The notes under the pieces are model-generated. The model had not been told where the DNA came from. It did no database searches and worked only from the letters and a program-made list of their open reading frames with translations. Positions 1-6,100 of a stretch of DNA of 9,034 nt are shown piece after piece (position 1 is the first letter of the stretch; every line of letters starts with the position of its first letter). Position numbers and translations under genes: made by a program. Source of the stretch: an uncultured Murdochiella sp. (GTDB lineage: Bacteria; Bacillota; Clostridia; Tissierellales; Peptoniphilaceae); contig NZ_CABTXF010000048.1 in NCBI RefSeq assembly GCF_902488755.1, positions 1-9,034 of the forward strand, in the 5' to 3' direction.

Positions 1-141
1 CCGCTTCGGTGTGCCGTTTTCATCGTAGACACGCACACGACGCAGGTTCGGCGTCCACGTGCGGCGAATACCTCTATGCGAAAAGGTAACCTTATTACCG
101 GCTGCTTTGGTTTTTCCACAAATTGCACAAACTCTCGACAT
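1..141 (-). CDS. rpmB: 50S ribosomal protein L28, 3' end beyond window
   Basis: Reading the minus strand from the ATG at 141 gives 47 codons that run off the left edge, so the C-terminal part of this roughly 62-residue protein is missing. The visible protein begins MSRVCAICGKTKAAGNKV and continues with the RRTWTPNLRRVRV segment characteristic of bacterial L28, a structural protein of the large ribosomal subunit. Cys5 and Cys8 form a CxxC pair, which marks the zinc-binding form of L28; its partner CxxC pair, normally near the C-terminus, would lie outside the window. A strong Shine-Dalgarno AGGAGGA sits at 153-147 on the minus strand, six to seven bases ahead of the start. The gene diverges from the Asp23-family gene, a common arrangement in Bacillota. 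Identification is secure; only completeness is unknown. Confidence 0.95.
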   Translation of the reverse strand, partial: MSRVCAICGKTKAAGNKVTFSHRGIRRTWTPNLRRVRVYDENGTPKR

Positions 142-178
142 GACTTTCCTCCTGCCCTTCCTTTGAATGAACATGGGT

Positions 179-207
179 ATTATAACAAAATGAGATGGGT
201 GTCGCAA
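179..207 (-). promoter_or_regulatory. rpmB promoter (-35 and extended -10)
   Basis: On the minus strand, TTGCGA (207-202, four of six matches to the -35 consensus) is followed after exactly 17 bases by a perfect TATAAT (184-179). A TG lies one base upstream of the -10, giving the extended form TGTTATAAT. Transcription would start near 172, leaving a leader of about 30 bases before the L28 start at 141. This is a housekeeping sigma-factor promoter pattern; it is predicted from sequence only. Confidence 0.75.
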
Positions 208-277
208 ATGATTGTCGAATTTTTCCTCTTGTTTTCCTTCTCTGCGGAGAGGGACATGTCAATGGACGCAGGCGTTA

Positions 278-286
278 TGTTATAAT
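278..286 (+). promoter_or_regulatory. Operon promoter, extended -10
   Basis: TGTTATAAT at 278-286 is a perfect extended -10 element. No good -35 box lies 17 bases upstream (GTCAAT at 258-263); the best partial match, ATGTCA at 256-261, would need a 19-base spacer, so the promoter probably depends on the extended -10. The start would be near 293, giving a leader of about 36 bases that includes the Shine-Dalgarno AAAGGAGG before the start at 329. It would drive the Asp23-fakA-recG operon and perhaps the genes to 6025. Confidence 0.7.
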
Positions 287-328
287 CAAAAAAAACAGGA
301 GACAACCTTTGCTGATAAAGGAGGAAGT

Positions 329-682
329 ATGTCTTTGAAATTTGTCAATGAATACGGTGACGTGACGATAGAAGAAGGTGTGGTAGAACGAATCGCCGTG
401 CAAGCAGCGATGGAATGCTATGGCGTCGTTGGTCTTGCCGCGCGAGGAGCGAAAGACGATATTTATCGTTTGCTTCGTTTGGAAAATATGAGCCGAGGAG
501 TACGTGTTTTCAGCGATGGCGGGCAAAGTATTGTGATTCAGTTGCACGTGATTTTAGAGGCCGGCATTCGTCTCTCCATGGTGGCAGAAAATATTATCGA
601 TACCGTGCGCTACAATGTAGAGAATAAAACGAACCTTACTGTGCGCTCTGTAGATGTCCTGGTGCAGGGATTGCGTGTTTAA
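329..682 (+). CDS. Asp23/Gls24 family protein (YloU-like)
   Basis: This 117-residue protein belongs to the Asp23/Gls24 (DUF322) family and resembles Bacillus YloU. The family pattern is visible along its length: an N-terminal YGDVTIEEGVVERIA segment, AAMECYGVVGLAARG at about 26-40, a central region containing ENMSRGVRV, then a strand (IVIQLHVILEAGIRL) and the C-terminal SVDVLVQGLRV. There is no signal peptide or membrane segment. Family members are linked to envelope homeostasis and stress, but the molecular function of the YloU branch is not established. The ATG at 329 was chosen because it has a strong Shine-Dalgarno (AAAGGAGG, about 318-325) and matches the family's usual start; an in-frame ATG at 212 lies upstream of the promoter. 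It is followed after ten bases by fakA, the conserved yloU-yloV pairing. Confidence 0.93.
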   Translation: MSLKFVNEYGDVTIEEGVVERIAVQAAMECYGVVGLAARGAKDDIYRLLRLENMSRGVRVFSDGGQSIVIQLHVILEAGIRLSMVAENIIDTVRYNVENKTNLTVRSVDVLVQGLRV

Positions 683-692
683 GGGGGATGCT

Positions 693-2330
693 GTGGAACG
701 AGTAGAAGCAACAACGTTTCGGGAAGGCTTGCTGCAGGCTTGCCGTGTTCTCGATGCCCATAAAGAAGAAGTGAATGCGCTCAATGTGTTTCCTGTTCCG
801 GATGGGGATACGGGAACCAATATGAGTCTTACCATGCAATCGGCTGCGGAAGCAGTAAGCAAGGCACCGGAAGATATTGAGGCGATGGCAAAAGCTCTCG
901 GCAATGGATCCCTCATGGGCGCTCGCGGAAATTCGGGCGTGATTCTTTCGCAATTATGTCGAGGATTGGCACAGTCTTTAAAAGGGAAAGAAGTGATTCT
1001 TCTTTCGGATATTGCCGAAGCGTTGGAATCCGCACGTGCCAAGGCTTACAAAGCCGTTATGCAGCCGACGGAAGGCACCATTCTTACCATCGCTCGTGCG
1101 ATGAGTGGATTTGCTGTGCAAAATCAACACGAATACAGTGACATTGTTGCCTTTTTGAAGGACATTCTCTGCCATGCCAATCATGTGCTTCAACAAACGC
1201 CGGATATGCTGGCAGAATTAAAAGAAGCGGGCGTTGTGGATGCCGGCGGTCAGGGGTTGATTTATTTGCTCTGTGGCTTTGTCGAACATCTGTCCGGAGA
1301 AGATTTACATTCGCTCTTAGAACAGTCCAAAACGCAATCTCCTCAAGTGGAGACGACTTCACAAGGACGTGTTCAGGCGTTAAAAACAGAAAAAGCCTTT
1401 TTTGTATCGTTTCAGATTGAGAACATAGAACGAGACCGGATGTTGCGCCACTTAGAACATTACGGTGTCTTAGAAAGCATTAAAGAGACGCAGAACGGCT
1501 TTTTTGTGGAAGCCTACACTGACGCACCGGTTAAACTCATCACAAGCCAAGATAAACGGGGTGATTTGAAGGAAATTCATGTGCTTTCTACACGTGAGCA
1601 CGCGCTTCGTCAAAGCGAACAAAAAGAGAGCCCGAACAAGACACCGGAACCGGTTCATCAAGGTAAGGCGCTTTCCCGCTATGGTTTTGTCGCCGTTTGC
1701 ATGGGCGAAGGGTTTTGCTCCTTGTTCCGCGACATGATGGTCAATGAAATTGTTTCCGGCGGACAGACGATGAATCCTTCCACAAAGGATTTACTGGATG
1801 CGGTGGAACGTGTGCCGGCAGAGACGGTCTTTATTTTGCCCAACAACAAAAATATTATTTTGGCTGCCGAACAGGTGCATGAGCTGACCGAAAAGAATGT
1901 AGTCGTTATTCCGACGCGCTCTATGCCGGAGGGTATTATGGCGCTGTTCAATTTCGACGACACTGCGGATGCCAAAAGCAATGAAAGGCGAATGACCACG
2001 AGTCTCGAGGAGATTCTAACCGGTCAGGTTACCTATGCCGTGCGCGACAGTGAGGTCAATGGTGTATCGGTGAAAACCGGAGATCGAATCGGTCTGCTTA
2101 ACGGCGAAATTGTTTTGACGGATGCGCAGGATGAGGTCTTGGTGGAACGTCTCATTGAAGCCTATCAAAAACCGGAACATACGCTGATTACGATTTATGT
2201 CGGTCATGATGCCGATGCGGATAAAGCACAGAAACTGAGCGATACGCTTGCTTTGCGTTGGCCGGATTGCGAAGTGGAATGTATTCATGGCGGACAACCG
2301 GTGTATTCGTATATTTTCTCCATGGAATAA
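693..2330 (+). CDS. fakA: Fatty acid kinase catalytic subunit FakA (YloV-like, DAK2/DhaL domain)
   Basis: FakA transfers phosphate from ATP to fatty acid held by a FakB carrier, so that exogenous fatty acids can enter phospholipid synthesis. The 545-residue length is normal for the family. The N-terminal DhaL kinase domain shows NVFPVPDGDTGTNMS (31-45, with Mg/ATP-binding Asp37 and Asp39), GARGNSGVILSQ (76-87) and GVVDAGGQG (180-188). The C-terminal domain is well conserved, including GGQTMNPST, ILPNNKNIILAAEQ, TGQVTYAVRD and a final GGQPVYSYIFS. The GTG at 693 is the likely start: AAGGGGG (681-687) is correctly spaced and the protein then begins at the family's usual position. The earlier in-frame ATG at 654 lies inside the Asp23 gene. 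Oddly, the middle domain lacks the Cys and two His of the usual YCTEF and VHVHT motifs (see findings). No FakB gene is present in the window. Confidence 0.92.
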   Translation: MERVEATTFREGLLQACRVLDAHKEEVNALNVFPVPDGDTGTNMSLTMQSAAEAVSKAPEDIEAMAKALGNGSLMGARGNSGVILSQLCRGLAQSLKGKEVILLSDIAEALESARAKAYKAVMQPTEGTILTIARAMSGFAVQNQHEYSDIVAFLKDILCHANHVLQQTPDMLAELKEAGVVDAGGQGLIYLLCGFVEHLSGEDLHSLLEQSKTQSPQVETTSQGRVQALKTEKAFFVSFQIENIERDRMLRHLEHYGVLESIKETQNGFFVEAYTDAPVKLITSQDKRGDLKEIHVLSTREHALRQSEQKESPNKTPEPVHQGKALSRYGFVAVCMGEGFCSLFRDMMVNEIVSGGQTMNPSTKDLLDAVERVPAETVFILPNNKNIILAAEQVHELTEKNVVVIPTRSMPEGIMALFNFDDTADAKSNERRMTTSLEEILTGQVTYAVRDSEVNGVSVKTGDRIGLLNGEIVLTDAQDEVLVERLIEAYQKPEHTLITIYVGHDADADKAQKLSDTLALRWPDCEVECIHGGQPVYSYIFSME

Positions 2331-2332
2331 AG

Positions 2333-4390
2333 ATGCAGATTACTGCGATAAAAGGGGTTGGTCCTAAAAAAGCGGAGTGTTTTGCGCGTCTGGGGATTAC
2401 CACAGCGGAAGAATTGCTTTTTGCTTTGCCGCAGCGTTACGAAGATCGACAAAAAACTTGTGCGATTTCGGCGCTGGAGGAGGGAGAAAAGCAGGTCGTT
2501 TTGGCACGCCTTACGCGCCTTTATCGCCCCATTCGCTTAGGTGGACGGCGAACGCTGGTTCGCGCAACGATTGCGGACGCTTCGGAAAGTGTGGATGTCG
2601 TTTGGCATAATCAGCCCTATGTGGCAAGGAATCTTCGTGTGGGGGATTCCTTTTATTTTTATGGTACGTATCGGGAAAAGGATCATGTGCTATTTGATCC
2701 TCTCATGGGAAAGGTCAATAAGAATGCGAGCCCTCATGCAGATAAAGAAGGCTTTCTTGGTATTTTTCCGATCTATCCGTTAACAGAAGGACTATCGCAA
2801 AATGCACGAAGAAACGCTGTGCAGAATGCCTTCTCCCTTATTTCCGATGTGAAAGATCCGTATCCTTTGAAATGGCGAGAATCTGCAGGATGGCGATCGC
2901 TGTACACGCTCTTAAAAACGCTTCATTTTCCTTCTTCCATGAGCGAATTGCGCCTTGCACGGCAAGAATGGGAAAATCGAGAGGCATTGGAAACCACCCT
3001 ATTGCGGCGCTTTTGGATGCTCGAAAAACAGAATCGAAAAGGAGTATCCATGCGTCCTTGCACGCTGGACAGTGCTCTGGAACGCCTTTCTTTTACGCTT
3101 ACCGAAGGACAGAGAAATGCCGTAACACTTTTACAAAAACGTCTTTGTGAATCTTTCCCTATGAACACTCTATTGCAGGGGGATGTTGGATCCGGAAAGA
3201 CGGTCGTTGCGTTTTTGACGGCTTTCTGCGCTTTAGAGAACGGATACAGTGTGGCATTTATGGCACCCAGTGAAGTTTTGGCAAGACAACATGCACAAAA
3301 AGCGCATTCTTTCTTTTCTCATCCGGTGTATCTGTTAACCGGCTCAACCTCGGAAGCAGAGCGACAGCAAGTTGCTCATGCCGCGGAAGGAAAGAAACCC
3401 GCTATATTCTTTGGCACCCATGCGTTGTTTCAGGAACGGGTGCGCTTTTCGCATCTCGGTTTGGTGATTACCGATGAACAGCATCGCTTCGGCGTTCGCC
3501 AGCGTGCTCTTTTGCAGGAAAAATCGCAAGAACCAAACACGTTGGTTCTCAGTGCCACACCGATTCCGCGCACTTTGGCTTTGGTAGATTGGGGAGATTT
3601 AGATCTGGTGCGACTTCATGAAAAACCTCCGGGACGCGGCAAGATTACCACGCGCGTCGTAGACCGTCGATCCGAAAACGCCTGTTATCATGCAATCGCG
3701 CGACAAATTGCGAAAGGACGACAGGTTTACCTTGTTTGTCCGGTCATAGAAAGCGGAGAAGACGACGAACAATATTGGTCTGTGGAAGAAACCGAAAAGC
3801 GTCTTCGCGTAGCGATGAAAAAAGAAGAAAGCGTAGTGGGCAGATCAATTGTTATCGATACCCTTACGGGAAGGCATACGCCGGATAGAAAACAAGAGGT
3901 GATGGATCGTTTTTATTGCGGAAAAAGTGATTTGCTTCTTGCTACGACGGTTATTGAAGTCGGCATTGATGTTGCCAACGCCGGGGTAATGATGATCGCC
4001 CAAGCGGAACGTTTCGGTTTAGCCCAGCTTCATCAGCTTCGTGGTCGTGTTGGACGTGGAAATGAGGATGCCTACTGCATTCTGATGCTGCATTCGCCAA
4101 CTTCGGAAAATCGAGAACGCTTACGTGTTTTAGAAAAGACGACAGACGGCTGGGAGATCGCACGCGCCGATTTACGGTTGCGTGGAAGCGGCGATCGTTT
4201 GGGAACACGTCAACACGGCATTTCCCTCCTAAAGGAAGAACAACCGGCTTGGCAGGAGGCGTTAGACTGGAGCCAACGATGGCTTGCAGAGCAAAAAATA
4301 CCTCTCGAAACCCCGGAAACTCTACCTTCTCCGTTGAGAGAGCATATTAAAGAACGTCTAAAGCGCATTCGAGAAGTTACGTTGAACTAA
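2333..4390 (+). CDS. recG: ATP-dependent DNA helicase RecG
   Basis: RecG is a monomeric superfamily 2 helicase that remodels stalled replication forks and branch-migrates recombination intermediates. The 685 residues match the usual 680-700. In order: an N-terminal helix-hairpin-like segment (IKGVGPKKAECFARLGI), the OB-fold wedge region in roughly residues 50-150, Walker A GDVGSGKT (283-290), the DEQH Walker B box (381-384) followed by RFG, motif III SATPIPRTL, VIEVGIDVANAGVM, and motif VI QLRGRVGRG (568-576). All helicase motifs look intact. The ATG at 2333 follows the fakA stop by two bases and yields the canonical RecG N-terminus. Its ribosome binding site is weak (GGAA at 2324-2327), so translation is probably coupled to fakA. 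An in-frame ATG at 2258 lies inside fakA and would add a non-homologous extension. Confidence 0.97.
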   Translation: MQITAIKGVGPKKAECFARLGITTAEELLFALPQRYEDRQKTCAISALEEGEKQVVLARLTRLYRPIRLGGRRTLVRATIADASESVDVVWHNQPYVARNLRVGDSFYFYGTYREKDHVLFDPLMGKVNKNASPHADKEGFLGIFPIYPLTEGLSQNARRNAVQNAFSLISDVKDPYPLKWRESAGWRSLYTLLKTLHFPSSMSELRLARQEWENREALETTLLRRFWMLEKQNRKGVSMRPCTLDSALERLSFTLTEGQRNAVTLLQKRLCESFPMNTLLQGDVGSGKTVVAFLTAFCALENGYSVAFMAPSEVLARQHAQKAHSFFSHPVYLLTGSTSEAERQQVAHAAEGKKPAIFFGTHALFQERVRFSHLGLVITDEQHRFGVRQRALLQEKSQEPNTLVLSATPIPRTLALVDWGDLDLVRLHEKPPGRGKITTRVVDRRSENACYHAIARQIAKGRQVYLVCPVIESGEDDEQYWSVEETEKRLRVAMKKEESVVGRSIVIDTLTGRHTPDRKQEVMDRFYCGKSDLLLATTVIEVGIDVANAGVMMIAQAERFGLAQLHQLRGRVGRGNEDAYCILMLHSPTSENRERLRVLEKTTDGWEIARADLRLRGSGDRLGTRQHGISLLKEEQPAWQEALDWSQRWLAEQKIPLETPETLPSPLREHIKERLKRIREVTLN

Positions 4391-4503
4391 ACTCTCGTTT
4401 AGAAAGAAAGGGTGATGCGCTCTTTCAGAGGTGTTTTGCATGAAACGATCCGTATCGCCTGAATAAAGAAGAGTATCCCCATTCATAGGAAAAGAGCAGG
4501 AAC

Positions 4504-5061
4504 ATGCACGTTATAACAGGAAAAAACAGAGGGATGAAATTACTCTCTCCGGGAAAACATGAGCGTACACGACCGACAGAGGATAAAATTAAAGAAGCGG
4601 TATTCAATGTGCTGCAACCTTTGAAGGCAGATGCGGATGTCCTGGATCTCTTTGGAGGAACCGGTCAGATCGGCATTGAGTTTCTTTCGCGAGGCGCTCG
4701 CCACGTCGTCTTCGGAGAAAAGTCGCGCAGTATGGCAAAGATCATGCGTGATAATATTCGAAAAGCAGGAGCGGAAGATCAAAGCGTTGTGTTCGTTTGC
4801 GACTATCGCCAGGCCATTGCTACTTGGACAGGCTGTTTTGATTATATTTATCTTGATCCGCCGTTCGGGTATGATATGGAGAAAGAAGCCATGGGTATGC
4901 TCCGTCGCTTGCATCGCATTAAACCGGAAGGGCTCGTTATTATCGAGTCTGCCGCACCGATAAAGAAGGAAGAGCAACCAAACCTGTATGACGGTTATGT
5001 ACTGTTTTTTGACCGCACATACGGAAGAAAGCGCATCCGTGTTTTCAAGGAGGAGACATGA
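4504..5061 (+). CDS. rsmD: 16S rRNA (guanine(966)-N(2))-methyltransferase RsmD
   Basis: RsmD methylates N2 of a single guanine (G966 in E. coli numbering) of 16S rRNA in the assembling small subunit, using S-adenosylmethionine. The 185-residue protein is of typical length. Family hallmarks are the N-terminal VITGKNRGMKL, RPTEDKIKEAVFN (23-35), SAM-binding motif I DLFGGTGQIGIEFLSRGA (48-65), the acidic GEKS after the next strand (71-74), and the catalytic DPPF motif (118-121). In motif I, GG replaces the commoner AG, a small change that keeps the glycine-rich loop. The start has AGGA at about 4497-4500. The last four bases overlap the coaD start (ATGA), so the two are translationally coupled; rsmD-coaD is one of the most conserved gene pairs in bacteria. 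Confidence 0.95.
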   Translation: MHVITGKNRGMKLLSPGKHERTRPTEDKIKEAVFNVLQPLKADADVLDLFGGTGQIGIEFLSRGARHVVFGEKSRSMAKIMRDNIRKAGAEDQSVVFVCDYRQAIATWTGCFDYIYLDPPFGYDMEKEAMGMLRRLHRIKPEGLVIIESAAPIKKEEQPNLYDGYVLFFDRTYGRKRIRVFKEET

Positions 5062-5531
5062 AGGTCATTTTTCCGGGTAGCTTTGATCCGGTTACCAAAG
5101 GCCATTTGAACGTCATTTATCGTGCGGCGAATTTATTCGATACCGTTGTGGTCGGCGTTCTCATCAATCAGGTGAAGCCGGCACTGTTCACGCCGCAGGA
5201 AAAAATTGAAATGATTGAAGAACTGATGTATGATTACGATAATGTAGTCGTAAAGGTCTTTTCCGGACTTTTAGTTGATTTTGTTCGGGAAGAAAAGGCG
5301 GATGCTATTGTTCGTGGCATTCGCAATGCGGAAGATTTCTTATATGAGCGGCAGCTGTCGTTGCTGAATCACTCGTTGTATCCTGAAATGGAAGAAATTT
5401 TTCTCTTTACGGACAAAAACTATTCTTATGTCAGTTCCAGTTTTGCGCGGGAAGTAGCCAGCTATGGCGGTGATGTTTCGGGTATGGTAACCGATAATGT
5501 TGCCAAAAGACTGCGCGAAAAATTTCAGTAA
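5058..5531 (+). CDS. coaD: Phosphopantetheine adenylyltransferase
   Basis: CoaD transfers AMP from ATP to 4'-phosphopantetheine to form dephospho-CoA, the penultimate step of coenzyme A synthesis in the cytoplasm. The 157-residue protein starts FPGSFDPVTKGH (5-16), where the GSFDP turn and the TxGH motif ending at His16 form the nucleotidyltransferase active site. IVRGIRNAEDFLYERQ (84-99) corresponds to the conserved RGLR-DFEYE-Q segment, with Arg86 and Arg89, and SYVSSS (123-128) to the nucleotide-binding SxxSSS motif. The ATG overlaps the rsmD stop and has an excellent Shine-Dalgarno AAGGAGGAG just upstream. The NAEDFLYERQLSLLN stretch departs slightly from the usual AVSDFEYEFQMALMN, but no key residue is missing. 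Confidence 0.97.
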   Translation: MKVIFPGSFDPVTKGHLNVIYRAANLFDTVVVGVLINQVKPALFTPQEKIEMIEELMYDYDNVVVKVFSGLLVDFVREEKADAIVRGIRNAEDFLYERQLSLLNHSLYPEMEEIFLFTDKNYSYVSSSFAREVASYGGDVSGMVTDNVAKRLREKFQ

Positions 5532-5554
5532 GGCGTATTCGTCAGGAGGAAGCC

Positions 5555-6025
5555 ATGGATATTTTGCAATTGATTGAAGAGCTGGAAGACGAAATGGATG
5601 ATGCGTCAAGCATCCCCCTTTCCAAAAAAGTAGCGGTTGACCCCGATACGGTTTTTGAGATCATTAAAGAAATTCGTGCAAGCCTGCCGGAAGAAATTCG
5701 TCAGGCGAAGTGGGTGAATGAAGAGCGAGATCGCATTTTGCAGGAAGCCAACGATCAGGCGCAGCAACTGATTGATCAGGCAAAGCAACGTGCTGCGGAA
5801 TCGGATCAGGATACGCAAAAGCGTTTTAATGAGCTTGTCAATGAACATCGCATCACGCAGGAAGCCACGAAGAGAGGCGAGAAAATGCTGGAGCAGGCCA
5901 AGGTGCAATCGCAGCAAATTCGTCAAAGCGTGTTTGCTTATGTGGATGAGCTGCTCGCCAATACGCAAGAGAATCTCAATTCCGTCATTACGGAGTTAGG
6001 GCATAATCGCGACGAATTGAAATAA
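5555..6025 (+). CDS. Conserved coiled-coil protein encoded next to coaD
   Basis: This 156-residue protein is highly charged, with no signal peptide or membrane segment. The first 50 residues form a conserved-looking N-terminal part: a short acidic helix, then SSIPLSKKVAVDPDTVFEIIKEIRASLPEEIRQAKW. Residues of about 53-125 are rich in Glu, Gln, Lys and Ala with few breakers and read as a long coiled coil (RDRILQEANDQAQQLIDQAKQ). The C-terminus remains helical. Similar proteins sit directly after coaD in many Clostridia, where they are often loosely named ATPase or likened to ATP synthase stalk subunits because of the coiled coil. I see no nucleotide-binding motif, so I do not endorse that name. 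A DivIVA-like scaffolding role is possible but unproven. The start has a strong AGGAGGAAG. A terminator follows directly, so this is the last gene of the operon. Confidence 0.85.
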   Translation: MDILQLIEELEDEMDDASSIPLSKKVAVDPDTVFEIIKEIRASLPEEIRQAKWVNEERDRILQEANDQAQQLIDQAKQRAAESDQDTQKRFNELVNEHRITQEATKRGEKMLEQAKVQSQQIRQSVFAYVDELLANTQENLNSVITELGHNRDELK

Positions 6026-6042
6026 ACCGACGAAATGAAGGC

Positions 6043-6071
6043 AAAAAGGACGGCGCGTGCCGTCCTTTTTT
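6043..6071 (+). terminator. Intrinsic terminator after the coiled-coil gene
   Basis: GGACGGC (6048-6054) pairs perfectly with GCCGTCC (6059-6065) around a GCGT loop. The stem is extended by AAAAA (6043-6047) pairing into a run of six T (6066-6071). The GC-rich stem plus U-tract is a textbook intrinsic terminator, starting 17 bases after the stop at 6025. It ends 29 bases before the murE start. Confidence 0.92.
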
Positions 6072-6100
6072 CGATTGTACCGTTTGGTGAAGGAGGTCTA

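Noticed and set aside
76..285. Plus-strand open frame opposite the start of rpmB
   Set aside because: It is antisense to the well-supported L28 start and both divergent promoters, with no ribosome binding site; it is a chance frame.
2258..2332. RecG start at 2258 and FakA start at 654 as longer alternatives
   Set aside because: Both would lie inside the preceding gene and add residues unlike the family. The starts at 2333 and 693 give canonical N-termini, and the FakA one has a clear ribosome binding site.
3344..4208. Long antisense open frames inside recG and other genes
   Set aside because: They lie opposite strongly conserved coding sequence, lack ribosome binding sites and encode Arg/Ser/His-rich low-quality proteins typical of shadow frames.
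4391..4503. Gap between recG and rsmD: an AT-rich hairpin (CTAAAC/GTTTAG, 4387-4402) and a 15-codon open frame from the ATG at 4415
   Set aside because: The hairpin has no T-run and overlaps the recG stop, so it is not a terminator. The mini-frame lacks a well-placed strong Shine-Dalgarno and any recognisable product. A possible -35 TTGCAT at 4436 has no matching -10 at normal spacing, so I do not call a promoter either.
6035..6100. N-terminal extension of MurE from the ATG at 6035
   Set aside because: It would translate the terminator stem and has no Shine-Dalgarno, whereas the ATG at 6101 has a perfect AGGAGG and gives the family's usual N-terminus.
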